This document shows positions 25,615 to 33,135 of a stretch of 49,696 nucleotides of DNA, in pieces. Source of the DNA: Lachnospiraceae bacterium UBA3282 (lineage in GTDB: Bacteria > Bacillota > Clostridia > Lachnospirales > Lachnospiraceae); NCBI GenBank assembly GCA_002361735.1, contig DETS01000016.1, positions 1 through 49,696 on the forward strand. Direction: 5' to 3'. The stretch's first letter is position 1. Each line of letters opens with the position of its first letter. Below the pieces are notes generated by a model. It ran no database searches. It was not told the origin of the DNA and saw only the letters and a list, made by a program, of their open reading frames with translations. The position numbers were made by a program, and so were the translations under genes.

Positions 25615-25953
25615 TCATTTATCCGCCTTCTCCACCTGTAAAATATCCGCAAACGGAATCTTGGTATTCACGATCTGCAATAACCGGCTGGTAACGTCGA
25701 TACGGGCGACCAGACCGGTTATTTTGATATATTCGCCTTTATCAAAATAGACCACGGTTGCCATTTCGCCCTTTTTCAAAAGATGCATCTGCCTGTCCAG
25801 TTCTTCTTCCATTTCCGGGGAAAGCTCGATTTTGGGCACAAGTATTTTTTCCTTGGCGGCAAGCGCGTCGGGCAGTCCGCGCAGTGCCGCAAAGGGCATG
25901 AACTGTTTGGCTCTTTCTTCGATGGGCATTTTTTGTTTGGGTTTACTCGCCAC
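25615..25953 (-). CDS. YolD-like protein
   Basis: A 112-residue protein with the YolD pattern: ERAKQFMPFAALRGLPDAL at the N-terminus, then a small beta domain (VVYFDKGEYIKITGLVARID). YolD-like genes sit beside UvrX-type Y-family polymerases in Firmicutes. Here it follows and overlaps uvrX by 11 bases, sharing its SOS-controlled transcript. The molecular role is not established to my knowledge. Confidence 0.9.
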   Translation of the reverse strand: MASKPKQKMPIEERAKQFMPFAALRGLPDALAAKEKILVPKIELSPEMEEELDRQMHLLKKGEMATVVYFDKGEYIKITGLVARIDVTSRLLQIVNTKIPFADILQVEKADK

Positions 25954-27205
25954 TTTTGTGTCCTCCGATCTGATGATTCCGTTCTTTGGTGGTGGCGCCT
26001 TCCTCCAGGTTCATGCCCTTTAAGATGGCATCCTTGCCGAATTTATTCTTGATGCTGATGACCGCCTGCTGCATTTTGCGATTTTTCTCAAGCTCCGCAG
26101 CGTCCACGAAGAAATTGTACTGATGATATTCCTCGGGCATCACATGGTTGCAGGTAATGTTGATGCGATGGATCGCCCAATCCGGGTTGACGATTTTTTC
26201 ATAGAGGGATGTTACCGCAGGAATCAGAATCAGGTCTGCATTACTGTCTGTATCCAGATTGGTCGTGCCGTGAGCGGAGGGGGCATTGAGGCGGTTGGAA
26301 TAGCCTACATGCAGGGTGATGGAGCGGGTGACCAGATTCTTTTCCACCAGATCAAGACATAAAAGATCCATCATTTCTTTGACGATGAGCAGTCCTTTGT
26401 CAAAAGGATAGTCGCAGCCTAAAACCTGACCGCTGGTGAGGCAGTTTGTGTGGGGATGGTAATTTTTAATGTCTGCGATGGTGACGGGCTCTCTGCCCCG
26501 GGCGTGGTCGATCAAAAGCTCCGCGTCTACGCCGAACAGCTGATACAGCAGATTTTCATCCGCGGCGGCGATATCCCCCATGGTGCGGATGCCGAAAGGC
26601 TCCAGCCGTTTTGCAATACCGGCGCCTATACGCCAGAAATCCGTAAGCGGTTTGTGGGTCCAGAGGGTCTTTTGATAGCTTTCCTCCGTGAGTTCACCGA
26701 TAAAGTCCTCGGCGTGCTTTGCCGTGATGTCAAGAGCGACCTTTGCCAGATACAGATTGGAGCCGACGCCGCAGGTGGCACGGATGCCGGTTTGTTTGTA
26801 GACATCCTGCATGATGGTAAAACCGAGCTGTCTGGCGGAGAGTCGGTAGAGCGAGAGATAGTCCGTCACATCCATGAAGGCTTCGTCGATAGAATAGACA
26901 TGGATGTCCTCTTTGGAAATATATTTCAGATAGACGGCATAGATATCTGCGGAGATATCCAAATATTTCTGCATACGGGGCGGCGCGGTGATATAGTCTA
27001 CGGATTTTGGAATCTCGAAGACACGGCAGCGGTTTTTGATTCCCTTTGCTTTCATGGCAGGGGTGATGGCGAGGCAGATGGTTTTCTCGGTTCGAGAGGG
27101 ATCGGCGACCACCAGATTCGTGGTCATAGGGTCTAAGCCGCGCGCTACGCACTCCACCGAGGCGTAGAAGGATTTTAAGTCGATACAGAGGTAGGTGCGG
27201 GGCAT
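25943..27205 (-). CDS. Y-family DNA polymerase, UvrX/UmuC type
   Basis: A 420-residue error-prone translesion polymerase. Palm-domain catalytic acids are visible as LCIDLKSFYASVE (D9) and YSIDEAFMDV (D107-E108). The helix-hairpin-helix thumb is RIGAGIAKRLEPFGIRTMGDIA. The C-terminal little-finger domain is present (TRSITLHVGYSN). It lacks an obvious beta-clamp peptide, and differs from dinB in the Firmicute UvrX-like manner with an adjacent YolD gene. Control by LexA is indicated by the SOS box at 27310. Confidence 0.93.
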   Translation of the reverse strand: MPRTYLCIDLKSFYASVECVARGLDPMTTNLVVADPSRTEKTICLAITPAMKAKGIKNRCRVFEIPKSVDYITAPPRMQKYLDISADIYAVYLKYISKEDIHVYSIDEAFMDVTDYLSLYRLSARQLGFTIMQDVYKQTGIRATCGVGSNLYLAKVALDITAKHAEDFIGELTEESYQKTLWTHKPLTDFWRIGAGIAKRLEPFGIRTMGDIAAADENLLYQLFGVDAELLIDHARGREPVTIADIKNYHPHTNCLTSGQVLGCDYPFDKGLLIVKEMMDLLCLDLVEKNLVTRSITLHVGYSNRLNAPSAHGTTNLDTDSNADLILIPAVTSLYEKIVNPDWAIHRINITCNHVMPEEYHQYNFFVDAAELEKNRKMQQAVISIKNKFGKDAILKGMNLEEGATTKERNHQIGGHKSGE

Positions 27206-27297
27206 GTGGTCTCCCTTCTGAGAAGTAGTAGTCTGTGCCTTTGGAATTTTTACACAGGAAGTCTGTCAAATTCCTATTATGCGTTTTACATGGCTAT

Positions 27298-27327
27298 AGT
27301 ATACTATAAGAACGCATGTTTGGTAAA
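27298..27327 (-). promoter_or_regulatory. SOS (LexA/DinR) box and promoter of uvrX-yolD
   Basis: GAACGCATGTTT (27310-27321) matches the 12-base core of the Gram-positive SOS consensus GAACRNRYGTTY at every position. On the minus strand it lies between TTTACC (27327-27322) and TATACT (27303-27298), spacer 18, so LexA binding would block the promoter. The region is shared with the divergent HD-domain gene. Confidence 0.8.
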
Positions 27328-27416
27328 GGGGTTTGGAGGGAAAAAGAAAGAAAAAAGAGGACAAACGGAGCAAATAATGGTAGAATACCCTTATACAATT
27401 GAAGGGGCAGGAAAAA

Positions 27417-28688
27417 ATGAGCGTAATCAGCAGTAAGGATGTCTATCAGATCATCCGCAAGACTCTCGGCATCATCAATAATAAGATCATGGATCACGGG
27501 GAGATCACGGGCTATATCTTATATAAGATGATGGAGTATGAAAATACCTATACGGACCAAAAGTACACAGAGCAGGAGATGGTGGATTACACCATGCTCG
27601 GGATTCTGCATGACATCGGCCTTTACAAAGAAGACAATGTCAAGAACGTGACGGATTTCGAGACCAAGAATCTCTGGCAGCATTCCATCTACGGCTTTCT
27701 GTTTTTGAAATATCTGTCTCCGATCGGGGACAGGGCGGAGGTCATCCTTTACCATCATCTGGATTATAACCGCTACAGCATGATACAGAGCCGCTATCTG
27801 CATGTGATCGAGTTGTTGAATCTGGCGGATAAGATGGATACCGTCCTGCATTTGAAGGATGAGAAACTGGAACCCGATTACTTTGCAAAGTACCGCAATG
27901 TCAAGTTTTCCGGTGCGGCGCTTGATCTGTTCCAGAAAGCGGAGAAATGCTATGGAATCACGGGAAATCTGGTGAACGGCAAATACCGTGAGGAGCTGGA
28001 TGTCCTTTTGGCAAAGAGAGCTTTTTCGGAGCAGTATAAGAAGGGCTTTTTGGAAATGCTGGTCTATACCATCGACTTTCGAAGCGAGCACACGGTCATC
28101 CATACGCTGGCAACGGTAAATTTTGCGGAACAGTTGGGCAGGCTTTCCCGCGTCTCGGGAAAGGATCTCAGGGATCTCCACTACGGCGCATTGCTGCACG
28201 ATCTGGGAAAGATCGCGATTCCCTTACATATCCTCGAGTCCACGGGGCGTCTGAGCGATGACGAGATGAAGGTGATGAAGGCGCATGTGCGGATCACGGA
28301 GATGATTCTGGAGGGTGTGGTGGACGATGACGTTTTGCAGATTGCGGTCAGGCACCATGAGAAACTGGACGGGACAGGGTATCACAAGGGGTTGTCCGCA
28401 GAGGATATGACCCTGCCGCAGCAGATCATCGCGGTGGCGGATATTCTGAGCGCTCTCTATGGAAAGCGCAGCTACAAGGAGGCTTTCAGTAAGGAAAAGA
28501 TTCTCGATATCATGAATTCCGATGCGGATAAAGGAAAGATCAATCGCAGCGTGGTGACGACTCTGGAAAGGAATTATGACAGTATCATTGCGGAGTTTGA
28601 AAAGGAGAAGGAGAGCACCATCGGATTGTATCTGAGGATCAAGGAGCAGTATGCGATTATGATTGAACGCTTCAAAAAGTTTGACTGA
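27417..28688 (+). CDS. Double HD-domain protein (HD-GYP-like)
   Basis: A 423-residue cytoplasmic protein with two HD phosphohydrolase domains. The N-terminal domain has LGILHDIGLYK and a following HSIYGF. The C-terminal domain is close to HD-GYP: ALLHDLGKIAIP (H261-D262), a further H in KAHVRITEMIL, HHEKLDGTGYHKGL, and VADILSALYGKRSYK. The canonical GYP triad reads GYH. HD-GYP proteins hydrolyse cyclic di-GMP; whether this one does is unproved. ATG 27417 has AAGGGG 9 bases upstream. The stop codon abuts the hairpin repeat at 28687. Confidence 0.87.
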   Translation: MSVISSKDVYQIIRKTLGIINNKIMDHGEITGYILYKMMEYENTYTDQKYTEQEMVDYTMLGILHDIGLYKEDNVKNVTDFETKNLWQHSIYGFLFLKYLSPIGDRAEVILYHHLDYNRYSMIQSRYLHVIELLNLADKMDTVLHLKDEKLEPDYFAKYRNVKFSGAALDLFQKAEKCYGITGNLVNGKYREELDVLLAKRAFSEQYKKGFLEMLVYTIDFRSEHTVIHTLATVNFAEQLGRLSRVSGKDLRDLHYGALLHDLGKIAIPLHILESTGRLSDDEMKVMKAHVRITEMILEGVVDDDVLQIAVRHHEKLDGTGYHKGLSAEDMTLPQQIIAVADILSALYGKRSYKEAFSKEKILDIMNSDADKGKINRSVVTTLERNYDSIIAEFEKEKESTIGLYLRIKEQYAIMIERFKKFD

Positions 28689-28782
28689 ACGAAAAGAACT
28701 TCTAAAGACGTCTCGCCATAGGACGAGACGCCAAGAAGTTCTAAATTTCGTTCAAGAGAATGCCTGAAATACGGCATTCTCT
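28687..28782 (+). repeat. Dispersed two-hairpin element, copy B
   Basis: The nested first hairpin is GAACGAAA/TTTCGTTC (28687-28694/28746-28753), AGAACTTCT/AGAAGTTCT (28695-28703/28734-28742) and CGTCTCG/CGAGACG (28709-28715/28724-28730). The second is AGAGAATGCC/GGCATTCTCT (28755-28764/28773-28782). The AGAACTTCT and AATGCC arms match copy A at 9441. The inner stem differs in sequence but still pairs. It starts inside the stop codon of the HD gene. Confidence 0.85.
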
Positions 28783-28821
28783 GCCAGTGAAAAAGCTACA
28801 GGAATTTCTATGCTTTATTCA

Positions 28822-28849
28822 AGAGAATGCTTGGGAAGCGGCATTCTCT
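28822..28849 (+). repeat. Extra second-hairpin copy
   Basis: AGAGAATGC (28822-28830) and GCATTCTCT (28841-28849) repeat the second hairpin of the dispersed element, with the same TTCAAGAGAATGC lead-in as at 28751. It lies directly before the ribosome site of the DUF362 gene. Confidence 0.75.
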
Positions 28850-28878
28850 GCATTTCTGATATAGGAGGTAAATGGAAT

Positions 28879-29997
28879 ATGGAACAGGCGAAGGTTTATT
28901 TTACATCTTTTAAGGCGACGGAGCATGAGAATTTATTGCAAAAGCTGCACCGTCTGATGAAGACGGCAGGGTTTGAGAACATTGATTTTACGGATAAATA
29001 CGCAGCAATCAAGATTCATTTCGGGGAGTATGGGAATCTGGCGTTTCTGCGTCCGAATTACGCGCGGGTGGTGGCGGACTATGTAAAGGAATTGGGCGGT
29101 AAGCCTTTTTTGACGGACTGCAATACCCTTTATGTGGGCAGCAGGAAGAATGCGCTCGATCATCTGGAGACCGCCTATGTGAACGGGTTTTCGCCTTATC
29201 AGACGGGATGTCATGTGATCATTGCTGATGGACTGAAGGGGACGGACGAGACGTTGGTGCCCATCGACGGGGAGTATGTAAAAGAGGCAAAGATCGGTCA
29301 CGCCATCATGGACGCGGATGTATTTATTTCTCTGACGCATTTTAAGGGGCATGAGATGGCGGGCTTTGGCGGCGCGCTGAAAAATATCGGCATGGGCTGC
29401 GGTTCCAGAGCGGGAAAGATGGAGCAGCACTGTGATGGAAAGCCGCAGGTGAATCCGGCGGCTTGTGTGGGCTGCGGCGCCTGCGACAGGATCTGTGCGC
29501 ATGGCGGGCCCATTATCGAGAACGGCAAGGCGCATATCGACCATGACAAGTGCGTGGGCTGCGGAAGGTGTCTGGCGGTGTGCCCGAAGGATGCGATCGC
29601 TGCAAACTTTGAGGATACCGTTGCTATGTTGAATTACAAGATGGCGGAGTATGCGTGGGCAGTCTGCAAGGACAGACCCTGTTTCCACGTGTCCCTGATT
29701 TGCGACGTATCGCCTAACTGTGACTGCCATGCGGAAAATGATATTCCGATTATCCCCAATGTGGGGATGCTGGCATCCTTCGATCCGGTGGCACTCGATC
29801 AGGCATGTGCCGATTTGTGTAATAAGATGGCGCCCGTGGAGGAGAGCGTGTTGGGAGAAAATCTGCATAAGCACGGCAACGAGGCGGGGCACGATCATTT
29901 CCATATGACGCACCCCGACACGGAGTGGAAGTCCTGTATTGCCCATGCGGTAAAGCTCGGGTTGGGGACGGATCAGTATGAATTGGTGACGATTTAA
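28879..29997 (+). CDS. DUF362-domain protein with two [4Fe-4S] clusters
   Basis: A 372-residue protein. The DUF362 domain covers about 1-190 (AIKIHFGEYGN, SLTHFKGHEMAGFGGALKNIGMG in parts) and continues at about 270-320 (ASFDPVALDQACADL). Between them sits a bacterial-ferredoxin insert with CVGCGACDRIC and CVGCGRCLAVCPKDAI, two four-iron cluster motifs. The C-terminus is His-rich (HKHGNEAGHDHFH). An electron-transfer or metal role is likely but no reaction is established. ATG 28879 has AGGAGG (28863-28868) 10 bases upstream. It converges with the rubredoxin-glutamate synthase gene, one base apart. Confidence 0.9.
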   Translation: MEQAKVYFTSFKATEHENLLQKLHRLMKTAGFENIDFTDKYAAIKIHFGEYGNLAFLRPNYARVVADYVKELGGKPFLTDCNTLYVGSRKNALDHLETAYVNGFSPYQTGCHVIIADGLKGTDETLVPIDGEYVKEAKIGHAIMDADVFISLTHFKGHEMAGFGGALKNIGMGCGSRAGKMEQHCDGKPQVNPAACVGCGACDRICAHGGPIIENGKAHIDHDKCVGCGRCLAVCPKDAIAANFEDTVAMLNYKMAEYAWAVCKDRPCFHVSLICDVSPNCDCHAENDIPIIPNVGMLASFDPVALDQACADLCNKMAPVEESVLGENLHKHGNEAGHDHFHMTHPDTEWKSCIAHAVKLGLGTDQYELVTI

Positions 29998-29998
29998 T

Positions 29999-31411
29999 TT
30001 ACGCGTGCGGGATATTGGTATGTTCCGATATTTCTCGGCTGATAGTACACAGGTCGTCCACGGACAGACCGTGAATATCCGTATTTCCGGTAATCCTCGC
30101 AAAGGTCTTTAATTCTTCGGCAGAACATTTCAGGTAATTTTCTACCCGCTTTGCGGCGCTATCAATGTGCAGTCTTTCCCGCAGCTTTTCGTCCTGCGTC
30201 GCAACTCCTACCGGGCACATGCCGCTGCCGCAGATACGGTACTGCTGGCAGGCTGCCGCTACCATTGCAGCGGAAGCCACAGCTACGGCATCCGCGCCCA
30301 TGGCGATCGCCTTGGCAAAATCGGAGGATACCCGCAAGCCTCCCGTGATGACCAGATCGATATCGGAACCGATGGAGTCCAGATATTTTCTGGCGCGATA
30401 GAGGGCATAAAGCGTCGGTACGCTGGTGGAGTCCCGGATGATGGCAGGAGAAGCGCCCGTTGCGCCGCCGCGTCCGTCTATGGTGATGAAATCGGGTTCG
30501 GCATAGACACAGAACTCCAGATCCTTTTCAATGCGCCCGGCGGCAATTTTAATGCCGATCGGTCTGCCGTCGCTTAACATGCGCAGATCGGCTACCACAC
30601 CTTTTAAGTCGTCGGCATTGTTGATGCGGGGAAACTTTGAGGGACTGATGACGTCCTCTCCGAGCGGTTTGTTGCGGATCTTTGCAATCTCCGGCGTAAC
30701 CTTGCTGCCCGGCAGATGACCGCCCATTCCCGGTTTCGTTCCCTGTCCGATCTTGATCTCAATGGCATCCGATGTTTTCAGATTTTCTTCGGTAACGCTG
30801 TACATATTAGGGACGTACTCGAATATGTACTTGCAGGCAGCCACCTTTTCTTCCGGGAGTACGCCGCCTTCCCCGCTGCACATTGCCGTTCCCACGGCGG
30901 CGCTTCCCTTTGCCATCGCGATCTTTGTCTCGCGGGAGAGGGCGCCGAAGGACATATGGGAGATATAGACCGGCATGGAGAGCGTCATCGGCTGTTTTGC
31001 GTGCTTCCCGATCACAGTCTGTAAGGATACCTCCTCATGTTCATCTAAGGGCATGGGGTTTAGCTGCGCACCAAGGATCAGCACGTCGTCCCAGTTCGGC
31101 ATTTTCATCCGTGTTCCCATGGCTTCGATCGCTGATTTTCCCGTGACAGCCATTTCATGGATTTCTTTCATGTAGCGGTAGTCGCTGTCTGTTTTTCTCG
31201 TTTCCGCAGGATAATTTAAGTCCGAAGACCCTGCGGCGCAGGCGCCGCTATTCTCTGCCATAGCGCAGGACGAGGCAGGTTTTTCGGTTTCCAATGCCTT
31301 GAATTTCTCCGGCGGCTGCTTGCAGATGGGGCATTCCGTCAGTTCGGAGAAGGGTTTGCCCTCCTTTTCTTCGTCATATTCATACCCGCAGACACTGCAT
31401 TTATAGACCAT
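29999..31411 (-). CDS. Rubredoxin-like domain fused to FMN-binding glutamate synthase domain
   Basis: A 470-residue protein. The first about 40 residues form a rubredoxin-type site (YKCSVCGYEYDEE, then ECPICKQPP). After a linker comes the GltS/GltB-like FMN barrel (about 85-450): HMSFGALSRETKIAMAKG, GEGGVLPEE, KIGQGTKPGMGGHLPG, DGRGGATGASP and the cluster-binding region CGSGMCPVGVATQD. No glutaminase domain is present, so this is the archaeal-type, ammonia- or ferredoxin-linked form (inference). Start chosen at ATG 31411 with AAAGGAGG upstream. The gene has its own promoter (31456). Confidence 0.9.
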   Translation of the reverse strand: MVYKCSVCGYEYDEEKEGKPFSELTECPICKQPPEKFKALETEKPASSCAMAENSGACAAGSSDLNYPAETRKTDSDYRYMKEIHEMAVTGKSAIEAMGTRMKMPNWDDVLILGAQLNPMPLDEHEEVSLQTVIGKHAKQPMTLSMPVYISHMSFGALSRETKIAMAKGSAAVGTAMCSGEGGVLPEEKVAACKYIFEYVPNMYSVTEENLKTSDAIEIKIGQGTKPGMGGHLPGSKVTPEIAKIRNKPLGEDVISPSKFPRINNADDLKGVVADLRMLSDGRPIGIKIAAGRIEKDLEFCVYAEPDFITIDGRGGATGASPAIIRDSTSVPTLYALYRARKYLDSIGSDIDLVITGGLRVSSDFAKAIAMGADAVAVASAAMVAAACQQYRICGSGMCPVGVATQDEKLRERLHIDSAAKRVENYLKCSAEELKTFARITGNTDIHGLSVDDLCTISREISEHTNIPHA

Positions 31412-31725
31412 TGTAAATACCTCCTTTGCATTTTTATCCAAAGTCTCTTGCAATCACTATAATCTTTTTCCTGAGATTTGTCGAGAGTAAAACGTATTGA
31501 GATAAAGATTTGACGATGGTTCAATGTGTCTGTCTCATGCCATTGTAATCTGAGAGCAGACTGAATGGCTTGCGGCGATAAGTTGCCACTTAGAACAAAA
31601 AAAGGGTAATTTACAACAAAACTCCTTTAGAAATAGGAGCCACCTACCGAAATAGAAAATAACAAAGTTATTGGAACAGCACATAGGAGACATTGGCATA
31701 TTTCGGGGAAAGGCGGGCAGCGTTT
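31412..31725. other. Intergenic region between divergent genes
   Basis: This 314-base gap holds the minus-strand promoter at 31456-31484. It also has small inverted repeats: CTCCT/AGGAG (about 31622-31640) and AATAAC/GTTATT (about 31657-31671). No coding frame with a ribosome site is visible. I see no clear promoter for the rightward gene at 31726. Confidence 0.6.
31456..31484 (-). promoter_or_regulatory. Promoter of the rubredoxin-glutamate synthase gene
   Basis: On the minus strand TCGACA (31484-31479) and TATAGT (31461-31456) have a 17-base spacer, about 45 bases before the start codon. Confidence 0.7.
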
Positions 31726-32337
31726 ATGAATATTTCATGGGATCGAACCGGCAGTATTTTACGAAGGATGAATAGCGGCGGTATGTTAAAGAGCACGCAG
31801 GACAGACTGGAGCGGCAGGAACAGACACAGAAGCAGGTGGATTTTTTTGAGAAGCAGAAAGAGAATCTTAAAAACGTGACCTGTGAAAGCGTGGAGGAGA
31901 TCGCTGAAAAGCTGAACATGTTACACTCGTATGAGGATCAGATCGCGGCGGTGAAGGCGGCTTACAATCAGGAGCAGATGTTCCACATCCTGGATGAGTC
32001 CACAGAGGAAGGCGAGAAGATCGCGGAGGCAGTCGAGGATATGGAGCCCAAGACGCCCGAAGAACGTCTGGAAGAAATGGCAGAAGAAGCGCTCGGCATC
32101 GAGGATGGCGGCGAACTCGAGGAAGTCATGGACGAACTGCAGGAAGTTGCAGAGGAGTTGACCGAGGAGCTGGCAGAAGATATGACAGGGGAGCTTGCGG
32201 AGGCGCTGCCTGAGAACGCGGAGTTGTCCGCGGAGGAGGTCGCAGAAGCGGCGGCTGCGGCAAAGGCGGCAAAACAGGAAGCCGCCGGTGCGGCGGGCAT
32301 CCCCGAGGGGTATCTGCCATTTGATGTGAGGCTTTAA
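31726..32337 (+). CDS. Acidic Ala/Glu-rich helical protein, unknown function
   Basis: A 203-residue soluble protein. The N-terminal part (about 1-90) is charged and helical (LKSTQDRLERQEQTQKQVDFFEKQK). The rest (about 100-185) is very acidic with repeated E-E-L/A patterns (ELEEVMDELQEVAEELTEEL). It ends with a short conserved-looking tail, GYLPFDVRL. I recall similar N-termini in Lachnospiraceae proteins but no named family. ATG 31726 is preferred over 31693; the purine run GGAAAGGCGGG is upstream. A terminator follows. Confidence 0.7.
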   Translation: MNISWDRTGSILRRMNSGGMLKSTQDRLERQEQTQKQVDFFEKQKENLKNVTCESVEEIAEKLNMLHSYEDQIAAVKAAYNQEQMFHILDESTEEGEKIAEAVEDMEPKTPEERLEEMAEEALGIEDGGELEEVMDELQEVAEELTEELAEDMTGELAEALPENAELSAEEVAEAAAAAKAAKQEAAGAAGIPEGYLPFDVRL

Positions 32338-32344
32338 ATAAAAG

Positions 32345-32383
32345 AGGGAATGGCTGACGTTTCGGCGTGGACATTCCCTTTTT
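32345..32383 (+). terminator. Terminator of the acidic-protein gene
   Basis: AGGGAATG (32345-32352) pairs with CATTCCCT (32372-32379), followed by a run of five T. Confidence 0.75.
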
Positions 32384-32397
32384 GATGGAATGATGAG

Positions 32398-33135
32398 ATG
32401 GGATGGGTGACAGCAGATATGGGGAAATGGATTGCCGCGTGGATTCCAAGATATGTGAGTAATCGCGTTTTGTGCACGGTGTATCGCTTTCTTACTATAT
32501 TGGCTGTGCCGCGATGGATAAGGAATAAACATTTTCAGGAAAATCGCCAAAGATTAGAGGAAACTAACTGGAGTTTTTGGCAGGATAAGGACGCGTTGAT
32601 TGAGAACCAGAGCGAGTGGGGGAAGATCCGTTTTGGCGTAGGAAGACGTCTGAACATGAGATATGCCGGCTGTGAGATCATTGCGGCATACAATGCGCGC
32701 AAGGCTTTGGGAGAGAGGATGTTAAAAGGCGATATGGCGAAACTGATTGCCGCCTTTGAAGCAAGAGGCGCGGCGCTCTGGGGAAGGTTCGGCGTAGCGC
32801 CTACGATGATTGCAGCGTATTTTAGAAAGAACGGTTTTGCGGTGGAGACAGCAGATGGCGCGGACGAGAGGGCGGTGGCGGAGATTGCCCGAAACCATAA
32901 CGTGATGATTGCCACAGCTTATAACGACAGAAACGACATTACGGCACAGATTCACACAGTCTGCGTGACCAAACGCGCAGATGGTGAATTTGTGCTTCAC
33001 AACGCTTACCACAGGGATGAAAAGGGACGATTCCGTGAGAGCCGTCCCTATGCGACTTTAGGAGAAGCGGTGTCGCACTTTTCCGCGCGGGAACCGAAGC
33101 TGATTGATCTGATCGGGATCAAGAGGCGTCTATAA
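32398..33135 (+). CDS. Putative papain-like (C39-like) cysteine peptidase family protein
   Basis: A 245-residue protein. A hydrophobic patch (about 20-42) may anchor it. The core (about 80-240) has MRYAGCEIIAAYNA (possible nucleophile C92), a glycine-rich GAALWGRFGVAPTMIAAYF, then IHTVCVTKRADGEFVLHNAYH, where a His and Asn could complete a triad. This resembles peptidase C39-like folds, but the assignment is by pattern only. The ribosome site is weak (GGAATGATGAG). It ends 6 bases inside the 3' end of the opposite ABC-F gene. Confidence 0.6.
   Translation: MGWVTADMGKWIAAWIPRYVSNRVLCTVYRFLTILAVPRWIRNKHFQENRQRLEETNWSFWQDKDALIENQSEWGKIRFGVGRRLNMRYAGCEIIAAYNARKALGERMLKGDMAKLIAAFEARGAALWGRFGVAPTMIAAYFRKNGFAVETADGADERAVAEIARNHNVMIATAYNDRNDITAQIHTVCVTKRADGEFVLHNAYHRDEKGRFRESRPYATLGEAVSHFSAREPKLIDLIGIKRRL

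Noticed and set aside
26450..27136. 228-codon open frame opposite uvrX
   Set aside because: It is fully contained in the well-supported polymerase gene.
28933..30102. 389-codon open frame antisense to the DUF362 gene
   Set aside because: It mirrors the codon bias of the real gene and has no recognisable motif or ribosome site.
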